Origin: Hippophae tibetana
Lineage: Eukaryota; Streptophyta; Magnoliopsida; Rosales; Elaeagnaceae
Direction of reading: 5' to 3'
Length of the DNA stretch: 64,000 nucleotides
Assembly (NCBI GenBank): GCA_037013495.1
Contig: CM072807.1
Location: forward strand, 4,385,001-4,449,000
Below are positions 1 through 9,059 of this stretch, piece by piece (the first letter of the stretch is position 1; every line of letters begins with the position of its first letter). Below the pieces are notes generated by a model. That model had not been told where the DNA came from. It was given only the letters and a program-made list of their open reading frames with translations, and did no database searches. The position numbers and the translations under genes were made by a program.

Positions 1-94
1 AAAGTAAATCCATACCTTCCGAGAGTGATCATCGATGAAAGTCACGAAGTAGCGTTTCCCACCAATAGATGAGACGGTCGTTGGTCCCCAAACA

Positions 95-1603
95 TCAAAG
101 TGAATAAGCTCTAGCCTTTCCTTCTTTAGGATTCTGCAACTTGTCTGAAAGCTGACTCTCTTTTGCTTTCCAAGTATGCAATCTTCGCACATGTCTATCT
201 CCGTAGACTGTAGACCTGGAAGTTTTCCCTTTGAATGCATAATCTTCATCCCTTTTTTCACTCATATGGCCTAGTCTCTGGTGCCACAGATTTGGTGTTT
301 CATTGCCTGCTGCAACTGTAATTGAACAACGTGCCTCTGTTGTCATGTAAAGAGTGTCACTTTTCTTGCCTCGAGCAACTGTCATTACACCCTTTGAAAT
401 CTTCCAATCATCACCATGGAAGATCGTAGTGTAGCCTTCACTGGCCAACTGCCCGACTGAGATTAAGTTCCTTCTGAGATCGGGAATATGCCTGACATCC
501 TTCAGCTCCCAAACAGATCCGTTCAACTTAATCTTCACTACACCTTTGCCAATAATAGCACATGGTTGATCATCACCAAGATATACCTTTCCAAGGTTTC
601 CGGGGACATATTTCTCGAAGAATTCTTTTTGTGAAGTAGCATGGAACGATGCTCCAGAGTCTAACACCCAAGATTCTTCCTTGCTCTCCAAAGAGCATAT
701 CAATGCATCGTCTCCTCCTGAGGTGGAAGTAACATTTGCCTCTACCTTCACTTGTTTGTCCTTCGGTGCAATTTTGCACTGATTTTTGTAGTGCCCGGTT
801 CTTCCACAATTCCAACACTCGATGGTCTTCGAGCTATGGGAATTATTAGGATTCCTGGATTTGGACCTCCTGTCCTTTGATCTACCTCGGTAGTCTGTTC
901 TGCCACGTCCATTCCCTTTGGTTGAATTTCTTCCTCTTGACTCTGTATGCAAAACTGAAGAAGTTGACGATTCACCTACCTCTCTACATCGGATCTCTTC
1001 ACTGAGAACCAGATCACGAACATCGTCAAATTTCAACTTATTGCTTCCTGACGAGCTACTCACAGCCGTGACAGTAGCATTCCAACTTTCTGGTAAAGAA
1101 GACAAAAGTATCAATGCTCGTACTTCTTCATCGAATTCAATTTCCACTGAACTCAACTGGGTTGTGACTGTGTTGATTTCATTGAGATGTTGAGCTACCG
1201 ATGCGCCTTCATTCATCCGCAAATTGAACAAACGCCTCATCAAGTGCACTTTGTTTGAGGCTGATGGCTTCTCATACATATTGGAGAGAGCTTCCATAAG
1301 ACCCGCCGTGGTCTTTTCCTTTGCTATGTTGAAGGCAACATTACGTGATAGCGTCAATCGAATAACTCCGAGGGCTTGTCTGTCTAGAAGATTCCAATCT
1401 TCTTCCTTCATAGCTTCTGGTTTCTTCCCTGAGAGAGGTTGATATAGATTTCTTTGATACAGATAATCCTCTATCTGCATTTTCCAAAACCCAAAATCTG
1501 TGCCATCGAATTTCTCGAGTTTCACCCTTCCTTCATCTGCGGCCATTGCTCCCACTAAAATCTGACTTCCTCTGGATCGTTTCTGACTATTTCTGTAAAC
1601 CAC
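95..1603 (-). CDS. copia Gag-protease-pre-integrase reading frame
   Basis: The 502-codon frame begins just inside the leader. A UBN2-type Gag domain fills residues about 30-200 (WKMQIEDYLYQ near the start, then LMRRLFNLRMNEG and SSLPESWNA). A basic RGR-rich linker follows, then a CX2CX4HX4C zinc knuckle (CWNCGRTGHYKNQC, about residue 265), which binds RNA in packaging. The aspartic protease active site DSGASFHAT lies near residue 317. The GAG pre-integrase motif LWHQRLGHMSEK is near residue 440. This order is the copia order. Gag forms the virus-like particle and protease cuts the polyprotein. Upstream residues before VKLEKFDGTDF may not be translated. Confidence 0.9.
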   Translation of the reverse strand: MVYRNSQKRSRGSQILVGAMAADEGRVKLEKFDGTDFGFWKMQIEDYLYQRNLYQPLSGKKPEAMKEEDWNLLDRQALGVIRLTLSRNVAFNIAKEKTTAGLMEALSNMYEKPSASNKVHLMRRLFNLRMNEGASVAQHLNEINTVTTQLSSVEIEFDEEVRALILLSSLPESWNATVTAVSSSSGSNKLKFDDVRDLVLSEEIRCREVGESSTSSVLHTESRGRNSTKGNGRGRTDYRGRSKDRRSKSRNPNNSHSSKTIECWNCGRTGHYKNQCKIAPKDKQVKVEANVTSTSGGDDALICSLESKEESWVLDSGASFHATSQKEFFEKYVPGNLGKVYLGDDQPCAIIGKGVVKIKLNGSVWELKDVRHIPDLRRNLISVGQLASEGYTTIFHGDDWKISKGVMTVARGKKSDTLYMTTEARCSITVAAGNETPNLWHQRLGHMSEKRDEDYAFKGKTSRSTVYGDRHVRRLHTWKAKESQLSDKLQNPKEGKARAYSL

Positions 1604-1723
1604 CGTGTATTAGAACACCTACGTCAACGAACAAATATCGTCGACAAAATGTCACTATTCACGTAATTCACTATTCACGTAAATAGTAACCTTGCAGAAA
1701 ATTGACAGAAATCACCACCAATA

Positions 1724-1735
1724 GCTCTGATACCA
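1724..1735 (-). other. Primer binding site (initiator Met-tRNA)
   Basis: On the minus strand it reads TGGTATCAGAGC, the usual copia site complementary to the 3' end of initiator methionine tRNA. It sits two bases inside the LTR boundary. Confidence 0.9.
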
Positions 1736-1737
1736 GT

Positions 1738-2229
1738 TGTTGGGAAATTACGCAAATTTCCGATAAGCCAGATTTATGAGAAAGCAAGAATAGAAAAATA
1801 ACACACAAATTTGATAACGGAGTTTGGCCAATCTTGCTTACGTCTCCGGACCTACTGCAGATCTTTTTACTGAAAGGGGAGAAATTACACAAGGTGTTTA
1901 CAACACTCACAACTCACAACCCAATTACACCCAAGAAAATTACTCTCAATTTTCTCTCACAAAAGCTTTTCTCTCAAAGTTTTTCTCTCAATTGGAATGA
2001 ACACTTTGGATGATTAATTCATTACAATTACACATCTATTTATAGAAAAATTCACTCCTTGAATTACTCCTTGAATTACTCCTTGAATTACTCCTTAAAT
2101 TAATGGTTCCTTAAATTGCTCCTTGAATTAAGCTCCTTGTTTTGCTCCATGAATTGCTCCTTGTTTTGCTCCATGTTTTACTCCATGTTTTGCTCCTTAA
2201 TTTAAGGAGCTTTATGATAATCTCCAACA
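1738..2229 (-). repeat. 5' LTR of the copia element
   Basis: It starts TGTTGGGAAATT and ends AATCTCCAACA, giving the short inverted termini TGTTGG/CCAACA. It abuts the primer binding site on its left side, so in element orientation this is the 5' LTR. The length is 492 bp. Confidence 0.88.
2055..2212. repeat. Minisatellite inside the LTR, about 12 bp unit
   Basis: About a dozen degenerate copies of CTCCTTGAATTA-like units (CTCCTTGTTTTG, CTCCATGTTTTA variants) run through the U3 end of the LTR. Homopurine/homopyrimidine bias is strong. Confidence 0.8.
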
Positions 2230-2530
2230 CCTAGTTCTATTTTTAATCAAAAATATATTATTAAACGTATCATATTTATATATTATTAACCAAATAAAAT
2301 CGTTAAAAATCGTTAACCAAACTATTAAAAATTGTTAATTAAATCAGAACAAATCATTCATTTTAATATTTTTAATAAACAAATGGTCTAATTCGATCTT
2401 ATTTAAACAATATAAACAATTTAATTTAATTTAATTTTTTTACTCAAAATCAGATCAAATCAAACCGTGAACATGGTGTAGAGACCTAGGTAATGACAAA
2501 GCAATAGTTAATAAACTGAATTAGATAACC
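2230..2530. other. AT-rich spacer between copia and CACTA elements
   Basis: There is no reading frame or recognisable element. The last three bases (ACC, 2528-2530) match the three bases after the CACTA right end and are the likely target duplication. Confidence 0.6.
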
Positions 2531-2871
2531 TAATCATATTTTTACTTACATTTTAAGTCTGTTCACCGCGTGAATCGACTTTACAAGTACATTTTATGAA
2601 TTTTTTTATTTTTATTCTCATTTTTCGTATTATTTAATATATATATATATATATATATATAGCATAAAAAACTGAAATATAAATAATAATACAAATAATT
2701 AAAAATTTAAATATAATTAATTACTTGATAATTAAATTTATTACAAAAACAAATAATGTATATACAATACATATAGTTAACTTAAATTACAAATAAAATA
2801 ATGTCGTCAAAGTGTAATTGGATGTGAGTAAGCTTGGTTGGCTTAGAATCACCAGCATTATGACAAGAAAA

Positions 2872-2996
2872 GTAGACAAAAACAGTTGATCCATATAACA
2901 ATTCATATTCCTCTACATACATGAGCACGTAAACATCCATCAAACAAGCAATCTAAACTTCAGCGACATACGAATGAAGAAATTAAATCATTATAA
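2872..2996 (+). repeat. Direct repeat flanking the foldback, left copy
   Basis: This stretch (CATCCATCAAACAAG, then GAAATTAAATCATT) recurs at 3413-3531 on the far side of the foldback in the same orientation, with moderate divergence. It may be a duplication made when the foldback arose. Confidence 0.7.
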
Positions 2997-3050
2997 ATAT
3001 TACTATAAAAAAAGATTACCACAACGACATCCGAGTGATATAACCCTTCG

Positions 3051-3381
3051 ACGAACTCATATTAGCACTTTATTAATTATTTGTCTATAAATATGAAGTT
3101 ATTTGGAATCTTTGCTAGTATTTTTAATGCTATAATGAACTCTAAATATGAAATCAAGTGTAACTCTGATTTCTTACTTGGCTTGTGTGAGTTTTGGTGC
3201 CCTTAAACATATGGAACACGTTCATGGGCACCAAAACTCATACAAACCAAGAAACAAATCGGAGTTACGTACACCTGATTTCATATTTAGAGCTCATTAT
3301 AGCATTAAAAATACTAGCAGAGATTCCAGATAACTTCATATTTCTAAACAAATGATTAATAAAGTGCTAATATGAGTTCGT
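3051..3381. repeat. Long foldback: two arms of about 153 bp, 23 bp loop
   Basis: The left arm (3051-3202) is the reverse complement of the right arm (3226-3381) with roughly 10% mismatch by eye. The arms end ACGAACTCATATTAGCACTT and AAGTGCTAATATGAGTTCGT. The loop is AT-rich (3203-3225). Transcribed from either strand this would make a hairpin RNA of about 330 nt. It lies in the 3' region of the element's own gene, just beyond the Ulp1 stop codon. Confidence 0.92.
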
Positions 3382-3412
3382 AAGGAAAGTAGAAAAGAGA
3401 GATGAGATGTAG

Positions 3413-3531
3413 TTTGGGCCAAAAATAGGTCCATAAAACAATGCATTCCCCTAAATACATGAGTATATAATCATCCATCAAACAAGTGACTTCAGACACA
3501 GGAATAGATAGAGAAATTAAATCATTAAAAA
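3413..3531 (+). repeat. Direct repeat flanking the foldback, right copy
   Basis: This is the partner of 2872-2996. It shares CATCCATCAAACAAG and GAGAAATTAAATCATT at the same relative spacing. Confidence 0.7.
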
Positions 3532-3554
3532 ATTTACTGTTATGTTGTCATATG

Positions 3555-4390
3555 CTATTCAAGATCATCAGAATCTTTTCCTGATTCTTCTTGTGATGAT
3601 ATAATTTGAACCATGTGTTCTGCCCATTCCTTTTGTAAATCATCAAAAAATTGTTGATCGTACCCCATCTTGTTCCAACTAAAGAACTACATGTATTTAA
3701 AATCAAAATAAGAATGTAATTTCATTTATTTACAAAAAATAACTCAAATATGTTAAAAATATTTATGTATATGGGTAAAAGATATTACCACATCATCAAT
3801 TGAAATTTTGATATTTGTGATGATTTCACTCATAAACTTCATGACATAATAACCACACATGATTCCATTATTTTGTTGTGGAACCTACAAAAAACAAGTG
3901 TACATGATTTTTCATATTCGAACATCTTTATTATTCAATTGTAAAATTAATAAAATTATTATATTGGCTTGTACATACCATAACTTTTATCCATATAAGC
4001 TTATGAGATTTTTTAAGGGTAATGTCCTTAAACTTGTTCCACAACTTCCATGTCCTATCAAGGTTTAAAACGGTTAATTTTTATTAAATATTACAAAAAA
4101 TAATAGAAGAAACTAATATGTAGCTATAACTCTTACATTTCAACAACTGCTTTTGTATCTTTACTCAGTTCTATGGAAGCCGAGTCACAGTACTAAGCAT
4201 GATTATTGAACAGATCAATGATTACCAACATCAACTTTTGATTTCTGTTAAGCGTTAATGCCCTATCACATAATTTTTTAGCTCTGATGCTAACATCCTT
4301 CTCTTGATATTGATTGACATATGAAGAATCATAGAACATTGCTAAATACGATGAGTGATTATGTTGAAGTTGATAATAGCACACCCTATA
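3555..4390 (-). pseudogene. Ulp1-type (C48) cysteine protease piece of the CACTA element
   Basis: On the minus strand, 3880-3790 reads VPQQNNGIMCGYYVMKFMSE. This is the segment around the catalytic cysteine of Ulp1/SENP-like proteases (Q...CGYYVM). A further exon (3690-3555) reads WNKMGYDQQFFDDL and ends at a stop at 3555. Upstream, 4384-4193 holds NRNQKLMLVIIDLFNN, like the Ulp1 HWvLlvId strand, but without the catalytic histidine in a clear position. Introns seem to separate the pieces and stops interrupt the middle, so I read it as decayed. Ulp1-like proteases cut SUMO-type conjugates; many plant CACTA and MULE elements carry such domains with unknown purpose. Confidence 0.72.
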
Positions 4391-4394
4391 TAAA

Positions 4395-4396
<2 letters not shown>

Positions 4397-4433
<37 letters not shown>
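4397..4433. repeat. (TA)n microsatellite in the CACTA element
   Basis: A TA run of about 18 units, probably in an intron of the element's Ulp1-type gene. Confidence 0.95.
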
Positions 4434-4437
<4 letters not shown>

Positions 4438-4500
4438 GATAATATAAATATAATTATATATGTTCTACACAAATGAAAGAAAAATAAATAGATTGAGGAC

Positions 4501-7000
4501 TCACCTTATCCACACTTCAATCATACTTAAATCGATCATTTGATATTCAAATAGTTGCAATATGCACTCGATCGATATATAAGCTTGGCCGAGGTCTACA
4601 CCAAAAATTTCTATAGGAAGTGGCACAGTCCATCCATCATTTATGCTAGATGTCCTCCCATCAATAGTCATCAAAGTGCCAAGATTTCTGCTAAAGTTTA
4701 AAGCATAATTATGACTATACTTTTTCCAAGGCTTTTTCTTGAATGACTTGGTGCGCGATGATTGGCCACTAGACATAGATTTAGCACGAGATACTTGATT
4801 TGTATCTATTAAATGTGTCGTATTCAAAAGTTCTGGTATAATAGACTAAAAAAGTATTATATATGTATTTTAGTAAAAATATAAGATATAATAAAATAAT
4901 AGTAGTAAACAAGTGTTATCTTTTAAGTTAAAAAATAGTAGAACATCAAAATTTAGAACAACTTGAATCGACGACCAAGCCACATACTGTCCAACTACCT
5001 CTTGGACTGTGGTAGCATCAGAAGGCACAGGTAGTGGACAATCATGAAATAATGATTGATCAATGACTATTCGCCAATGATTAGGCAAATATTGATTATG
5101 AATCATCCGATCATCGCTCAATTATTGTACCGTTCCAATAGCAACAAAGTTCGTTGACGAAGGATGTTTCAACAAACATTTCATATTTTGTAAAAAATTT
5201 AAGTGTTTATTTATAAAAAATAAAACGTATAATAAGAATTTAAAAATAATAGATTATATACACCAGAAATTAAAATCTTACCATATATGATTCATCAAAT
5301 AGAAGAGGACTCTCATGTGGGGTAGCTATTGGATGTACATTCTCACCAAAACGTTCATCATGGTTTGATTGATGGTAAGAATGTGTAGATTGCATTGGAG
5401 AAAATGAATCACTACTTGATTCCATATGCATTCCTGGCATATAGTGAGGACCAATAGGATGGCTATATCCCATACTGGATGTAGTTTGAGCGCAATGAGA
5501 TTGCGTGGGTGGCATGCCTAGCATGGATGGTGGCCTACCTGTCATGGATGGTGGCATGCCTGGCATGGATTGTGGCATGCCTGGCATGGATGGTTGCATG
5601 CTTGGCCAATATGAAATTCCCTGGTTGTATCATGATGTCATGGTTGACATTTGTTGTGATTGATGTTCTTTTAGAGTGGCAATCTCACTTAACACTAAGG
5701 CCTTAAAAGAGCCGAATTCTTCTTCAATTTTAGTGTACTTCTCCTTACTTACAGTCTGAGACTTTTGTTTTGCAATGTTAAAATAGTACATAGAACCATC
5801 ATATTGACTACCTCCCTTAACACGACTAGGATGCTCGCATCCGAATGCATGATATAAAGCATCTCTCCCAGGCTCTTCGATTATTTCACCCCTAGATATT
5901 TTTTTTGAACAACTCTCTACAAATAATAAAGCACACAAATATATCATTCATTATTACATCAATTATTAAAAATCATTAAGACTTTTTATCAACCGAAATT
6001 ACTAACCAACTTATTTAATTGTTCTTCTTCTCGCTTAGTCATCGGTCTTGAATTCTTCATTTTGGGAGTCTTTGTTTCTATGTACAATTCAGTTCGGGTA
6101 ACAAGTCTACCCAATTCAGCTTCCTACATAAATTATGAAAAATTTATTAACAATGACATAAAATTAAATTGAGGAAAATAAATATAAAATATTTATAAAT
6201 TAAGACAAATTAATAATAACATTCTATATCTAACTTCAGGATTTGAAGACCTCCCAGTACGGTTAGGAAGAATGTTTTGCATTTGTACATTCTGATGTTC
6301 TTCCCTAATAATTTGAAATTCATATGAACATTTATAATCCACAAAGTCTTTCCAAACTTGAGGTGTAATCTAGGGGTGTCCTTCGGGGATTTTTTTAGAG
6401 CTTTACCTCATCAAGTAGTTCCAAATATGAAAACACATAATTTCTTGCCAATCTGGAAGTCTTGTATTCCTTCCACGCCTTATTTGCAATCTTATAACAC
6501 TTAAGTTTTCAATTGTCATCGACTTTGGAACGATTCTGTAAAAACATAGTACAAAAGATTAGATATAATACACACTTAATATAATATATATATTGATTAT
6601 AAAATATAAGAGACTTACACAAATGGTTATTCATATTTTGAACTTTTCTGCATCGTCAACCTGAGACCAATCATTTATATTGATTGGTATACTGGACTTC
6701 GCAAGTCGACCAATAGAGGATTTCAATTGTTGACCATTTTCCCCTATTGGATTACTAGTAGCATAAAAAAGAACAAGTATTCTATCATCTGGGTTAAGTG
6801 GAGCATCACGTATATTCGCCCAACCCCTTCTTTTCAAATACCCTAATGGATCATTTGGATCTACAAGCTCTGTTATCCAAAGATCTATGAAATATCTACG
6901 AACAATGAAGAAATATAAATTAATTGACAATTTTAGAAACATATATATATATATAAGAGTTATTACAACAATATAGAACATACGTTATGTTTAATTAGGT
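4501..7000 (-). pseudogene. Transposase_24 (Ptta/En/Spm)-like transposon gene
   Basis: Exons run right to left. 6960-6631 encodes WANIRDAPLNPDDRI and GENGQQLKSSIGRLAKSS, matching the conserved 'G.n...l.s.iG.l.r..ip' block of plant Transposase_24 proteins. 6410-6240 carries PQVWKDFVDYKCSYEF. 5947-5630 carries EEPGRDALYHAFGCEHPSRV and a short coiled stretch. 5599-5270 has a Met/Pro repeat and is low complexity. 5121-4870 carries LPVPSDATTVQEVVGQYVAW, typical of the DUF8039-like segment found between Transposase_24 and Ulp1 in these proteins. 4827-4501 continues with LPIEIFGVDLGQAYISIECI. Stops between blocks are a mix of introns and decay. The protein probably bound subterminal repeats, as TNPA does; that role is inferred. 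Confidence 0.75.
5505..5602 (-). repeat. 21 bp coding minisatellite (MPGMPPS heptad)
   Basis: Four to five 21 bp units encode a degenerate heptad on the minus strand: SMPGMPQ, SMPGMPP, SMTGRPP, SMLGMPP. It lies in the low-complexity linker of the transposon protein. Confidence 0.82.
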
Positions 7001-7039
7001 TGTTGATCGTATACATATATTCCTTCACAATCATTTCGA

Positions 7040-8175
7040 ACTCACAACATTTAACATATTATTTTCACATAAAATAAGTCCAACATAATAACAAGCAAAA
7101 TAAAAAACATAATTAAATCAAAAATTTATACAAAAAATAAAACAAACTCAATAATAAGATGCAAAATTCTACTTAATAAAATATAATTATTTATATATAA
7201 ATAAATTTATCCACGCATAGTAAATATATATAATCTATAAACCCACAACATTTAACATATTATTTCAACATAAAATAAGTCAAACATAATAACAAGAAAA
7301 ATAAAAAACATACCTAAATCAAAAATTTATACAAAAAATAAAACAAACTGAATAATAAGCTGTAAATTCTACTTAATAAAATATAATTATTTATATATAA
7401 ATAAATTTATCCATGCATAGTAAATATATATAATCCATCAAACTCATAACATTTAACATATTATTTACACATAAAATAAGTCAAACATAATAACAAGAAA
7501 AATAAAAAACATAACTAAATCAAAAATTTATACAAAATAAAAAACAAACTGAATAATAAGCTGCAAAATTCTACTTAATAAAATATAATTATTTATATAT
7601 AAATAATTTTATCCATGCATAGTAAATATATATAATTCATCAAACCCACAACATTTAAAATGTTATTTCCACATAAAATAAGTCAAACATAATAACAAGA
7701 AAAATAAAATACATAAATCAAAAATTTATACAAAAAATAAAACAAACTGAATAATAAGCTGCAAAATTCTACTTAATAAAATATAATTATTTATATATAA
7801 ATAAATTTATCCACGCATAGTAAATATATGTAATCCATCAAACCCATAACATTTAACATATTATTTCCACATAAAATAAGTCAAACATAATAACAAGCAA
7901 AATTAAAAACATACCTAAATCAAAAATTTATACAAAAAATAAAACAAACTAAATAATAAGCTACAAAATTATACTTAATAAAATATAATTATTTATATAT
8001 AAATAAATTTATCCACGCACAGTAAATATATATAATCCATCAAACCCACAATATTTAACATATTATTTCCACATAAAATAAGTCAAACATAATAATAAGC
8101 AAAATAAAAAAACATACTTAAATAAAAAAATTATACAAAAAATAAAACAAACTGAATAATAAGCTACAAAATTAA
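7040..8175. repeat. Tandem array, six units of about 201 bp
   Basis: Units begin with ACCCACAACATTTAACATAT-like sequence at 7040, 7241, 7442, 7644, 7842 and 8044; the sixth is cut short at about 130 bp. Each contains CACATAAAATAAGTCAAACA, an AT-rich middle and ATTTATCCACGCATAGTAAA. Divergence between units is low, so the array expanded recently compared with the decayed coding part. It lies upstream of the transposase gene, inside the CACTA element. Confidence 0.93.
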
Positions 8176-8484
8176 TAGAAATACTTACAAGAATGTTATG
8201 AAGTGACTAAATGGAGGAAAAAAGAAGAAAATGGTGTTTTGTAAGTAAGAATAAGTGAAAAATTGAGTATAAAGTTTTTGAATATTTTGCTCAAAAAAAT
8301 AGTAGATCTAAAAGATAATGAGAAGAGGAATATAACTCATAAAACGACGTTGCAAATGGTGGTCGAAGGTGGCCACAAATTGAGAAAGAAGGTGGGTGTG
8401 AGCTCAAGTTTGGGAGAAAATAAAGAAGAGAAATGAAAAAATTGGGTTTCTACATAAAAATATGAGCCAAACGGATATATTAGG

Positions 8485-9048
8485 TGGCTAGCGTCGGTCG
8501 ACGTTGTGAACCGATGCTAGCCGTGTGTGTAGCATCGATTCGCCACGTCAACCGACACTATCCATGCAATTTAAGATTTTTTTGTTAATTATTATTTTAT
8601 TGAAACTATGCATATACGTACTATAGAAAAAAATAATAACTTTATAATAATATTTAATTAAAACATATACACAAAATTAAATAAAGATATATTGTAGGTA
8701 AATATATAAATTAAAATATCCAAACAAATAAACAAAATTATATAATTTTTAAAACTAATTGTCTAAAAAAAAGGAAAAATTATACTATTTATATCCAACT
8801 TAAATTCTAAAGAGTCAAATAAAATAATAATTAATTTTAATTGTATTTACTTCATCCATTTTTTAATTTAAAAAAAAGGTCGTAGCGTCGGTTTACGTGG
8901 CAAACCGATGCTATCCACATCAACTGACACTATGTCCAAAGTGGATAGCGTTGGTTCTACACCGAACCGACTTTAAATTCATTATAAGTCAAGTTTTTCC
9001 AAAAACCAACTTTACACAGTGACTTAAATACCCTTTTTTATAGTTGTG
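8485..9048. repeat. Right subterminal repeats and terminus of the CACTA element
   Basis: Short direct and inverted copies of GCGTCGGTT / AACCGACGCT type motifs occur around 8485-8570 and 8880-8985. A terminal stretch follows that matches 46220-46315. Such clustered subterminal motifs are the binding sites of the DNA-binding transposon protein in En/Spm elements. Confidence 0.82.
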
Positions 9049-9059
9049 ACCCCTAAAGA

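Larger units (their letters stand above)
1..2229 (-). mobile_element. Ty1/copia LTR retrotransposon, 5' part, cut by window edge
   Basis: The element runs right to left: LTR (1738-2229), primer binding site (1724-1735), leader, gag with a zinc knuckle, protease, and the start of integrase at the left edge. Bases 1-94 still read as integrase on the minus strand. The 3' half lies outside the window. The long open gag-protease frame and clean LTR ends suggest a fairly young insertion, with at least one break in the visible part. The five bases next to the LTR are CCTAG; the matching target copy would be off the left edge. Confidence 0.93.
2531..9048 (-). mobile_element. CACTA-like (En/Spm) DNA transposon with Transposase_24 and Ulp1 pieces
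   Basis: The right end reads GACTTAAATACCC then TTTTTTATAGTTGTG, the inverse of a CACTA-type terminus. It is nearly the same as the right end of the short element at 45550-46315. The left end is decayed, but the subterminal piece at 2553-2583 (AAGTCTGTTCACCGCGTGAA and the following ATCGACTTT) matches that element's left end. ACC flanks both sides as a 3 bp target duplication. Inside, from right to left, lie subterminal repeats with the GTCGGTT motif, a tandem array, a Transposase_24-like gene on the minus strand, a Ulp1 protease piece, and a foldback flanked by direct repeats. No TNP2-type DDE transposase could be found, so the copy is probably non-autonomous. The left boundary is the least certain part. 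Confidence 0.8.

Noticed and set aside
5509-5706. Plus-strand frame with repeated ACLAWMV
   Set aside because: It is the complement of the Met-Pro-Gly coding minisatellite on the minus strand.
7040-8175. Regular repeats that could suggest a CRISPR-like array
   Set aside because: Units are contiguous 201 bp tandem copies without spacers, inside a plant transposon.
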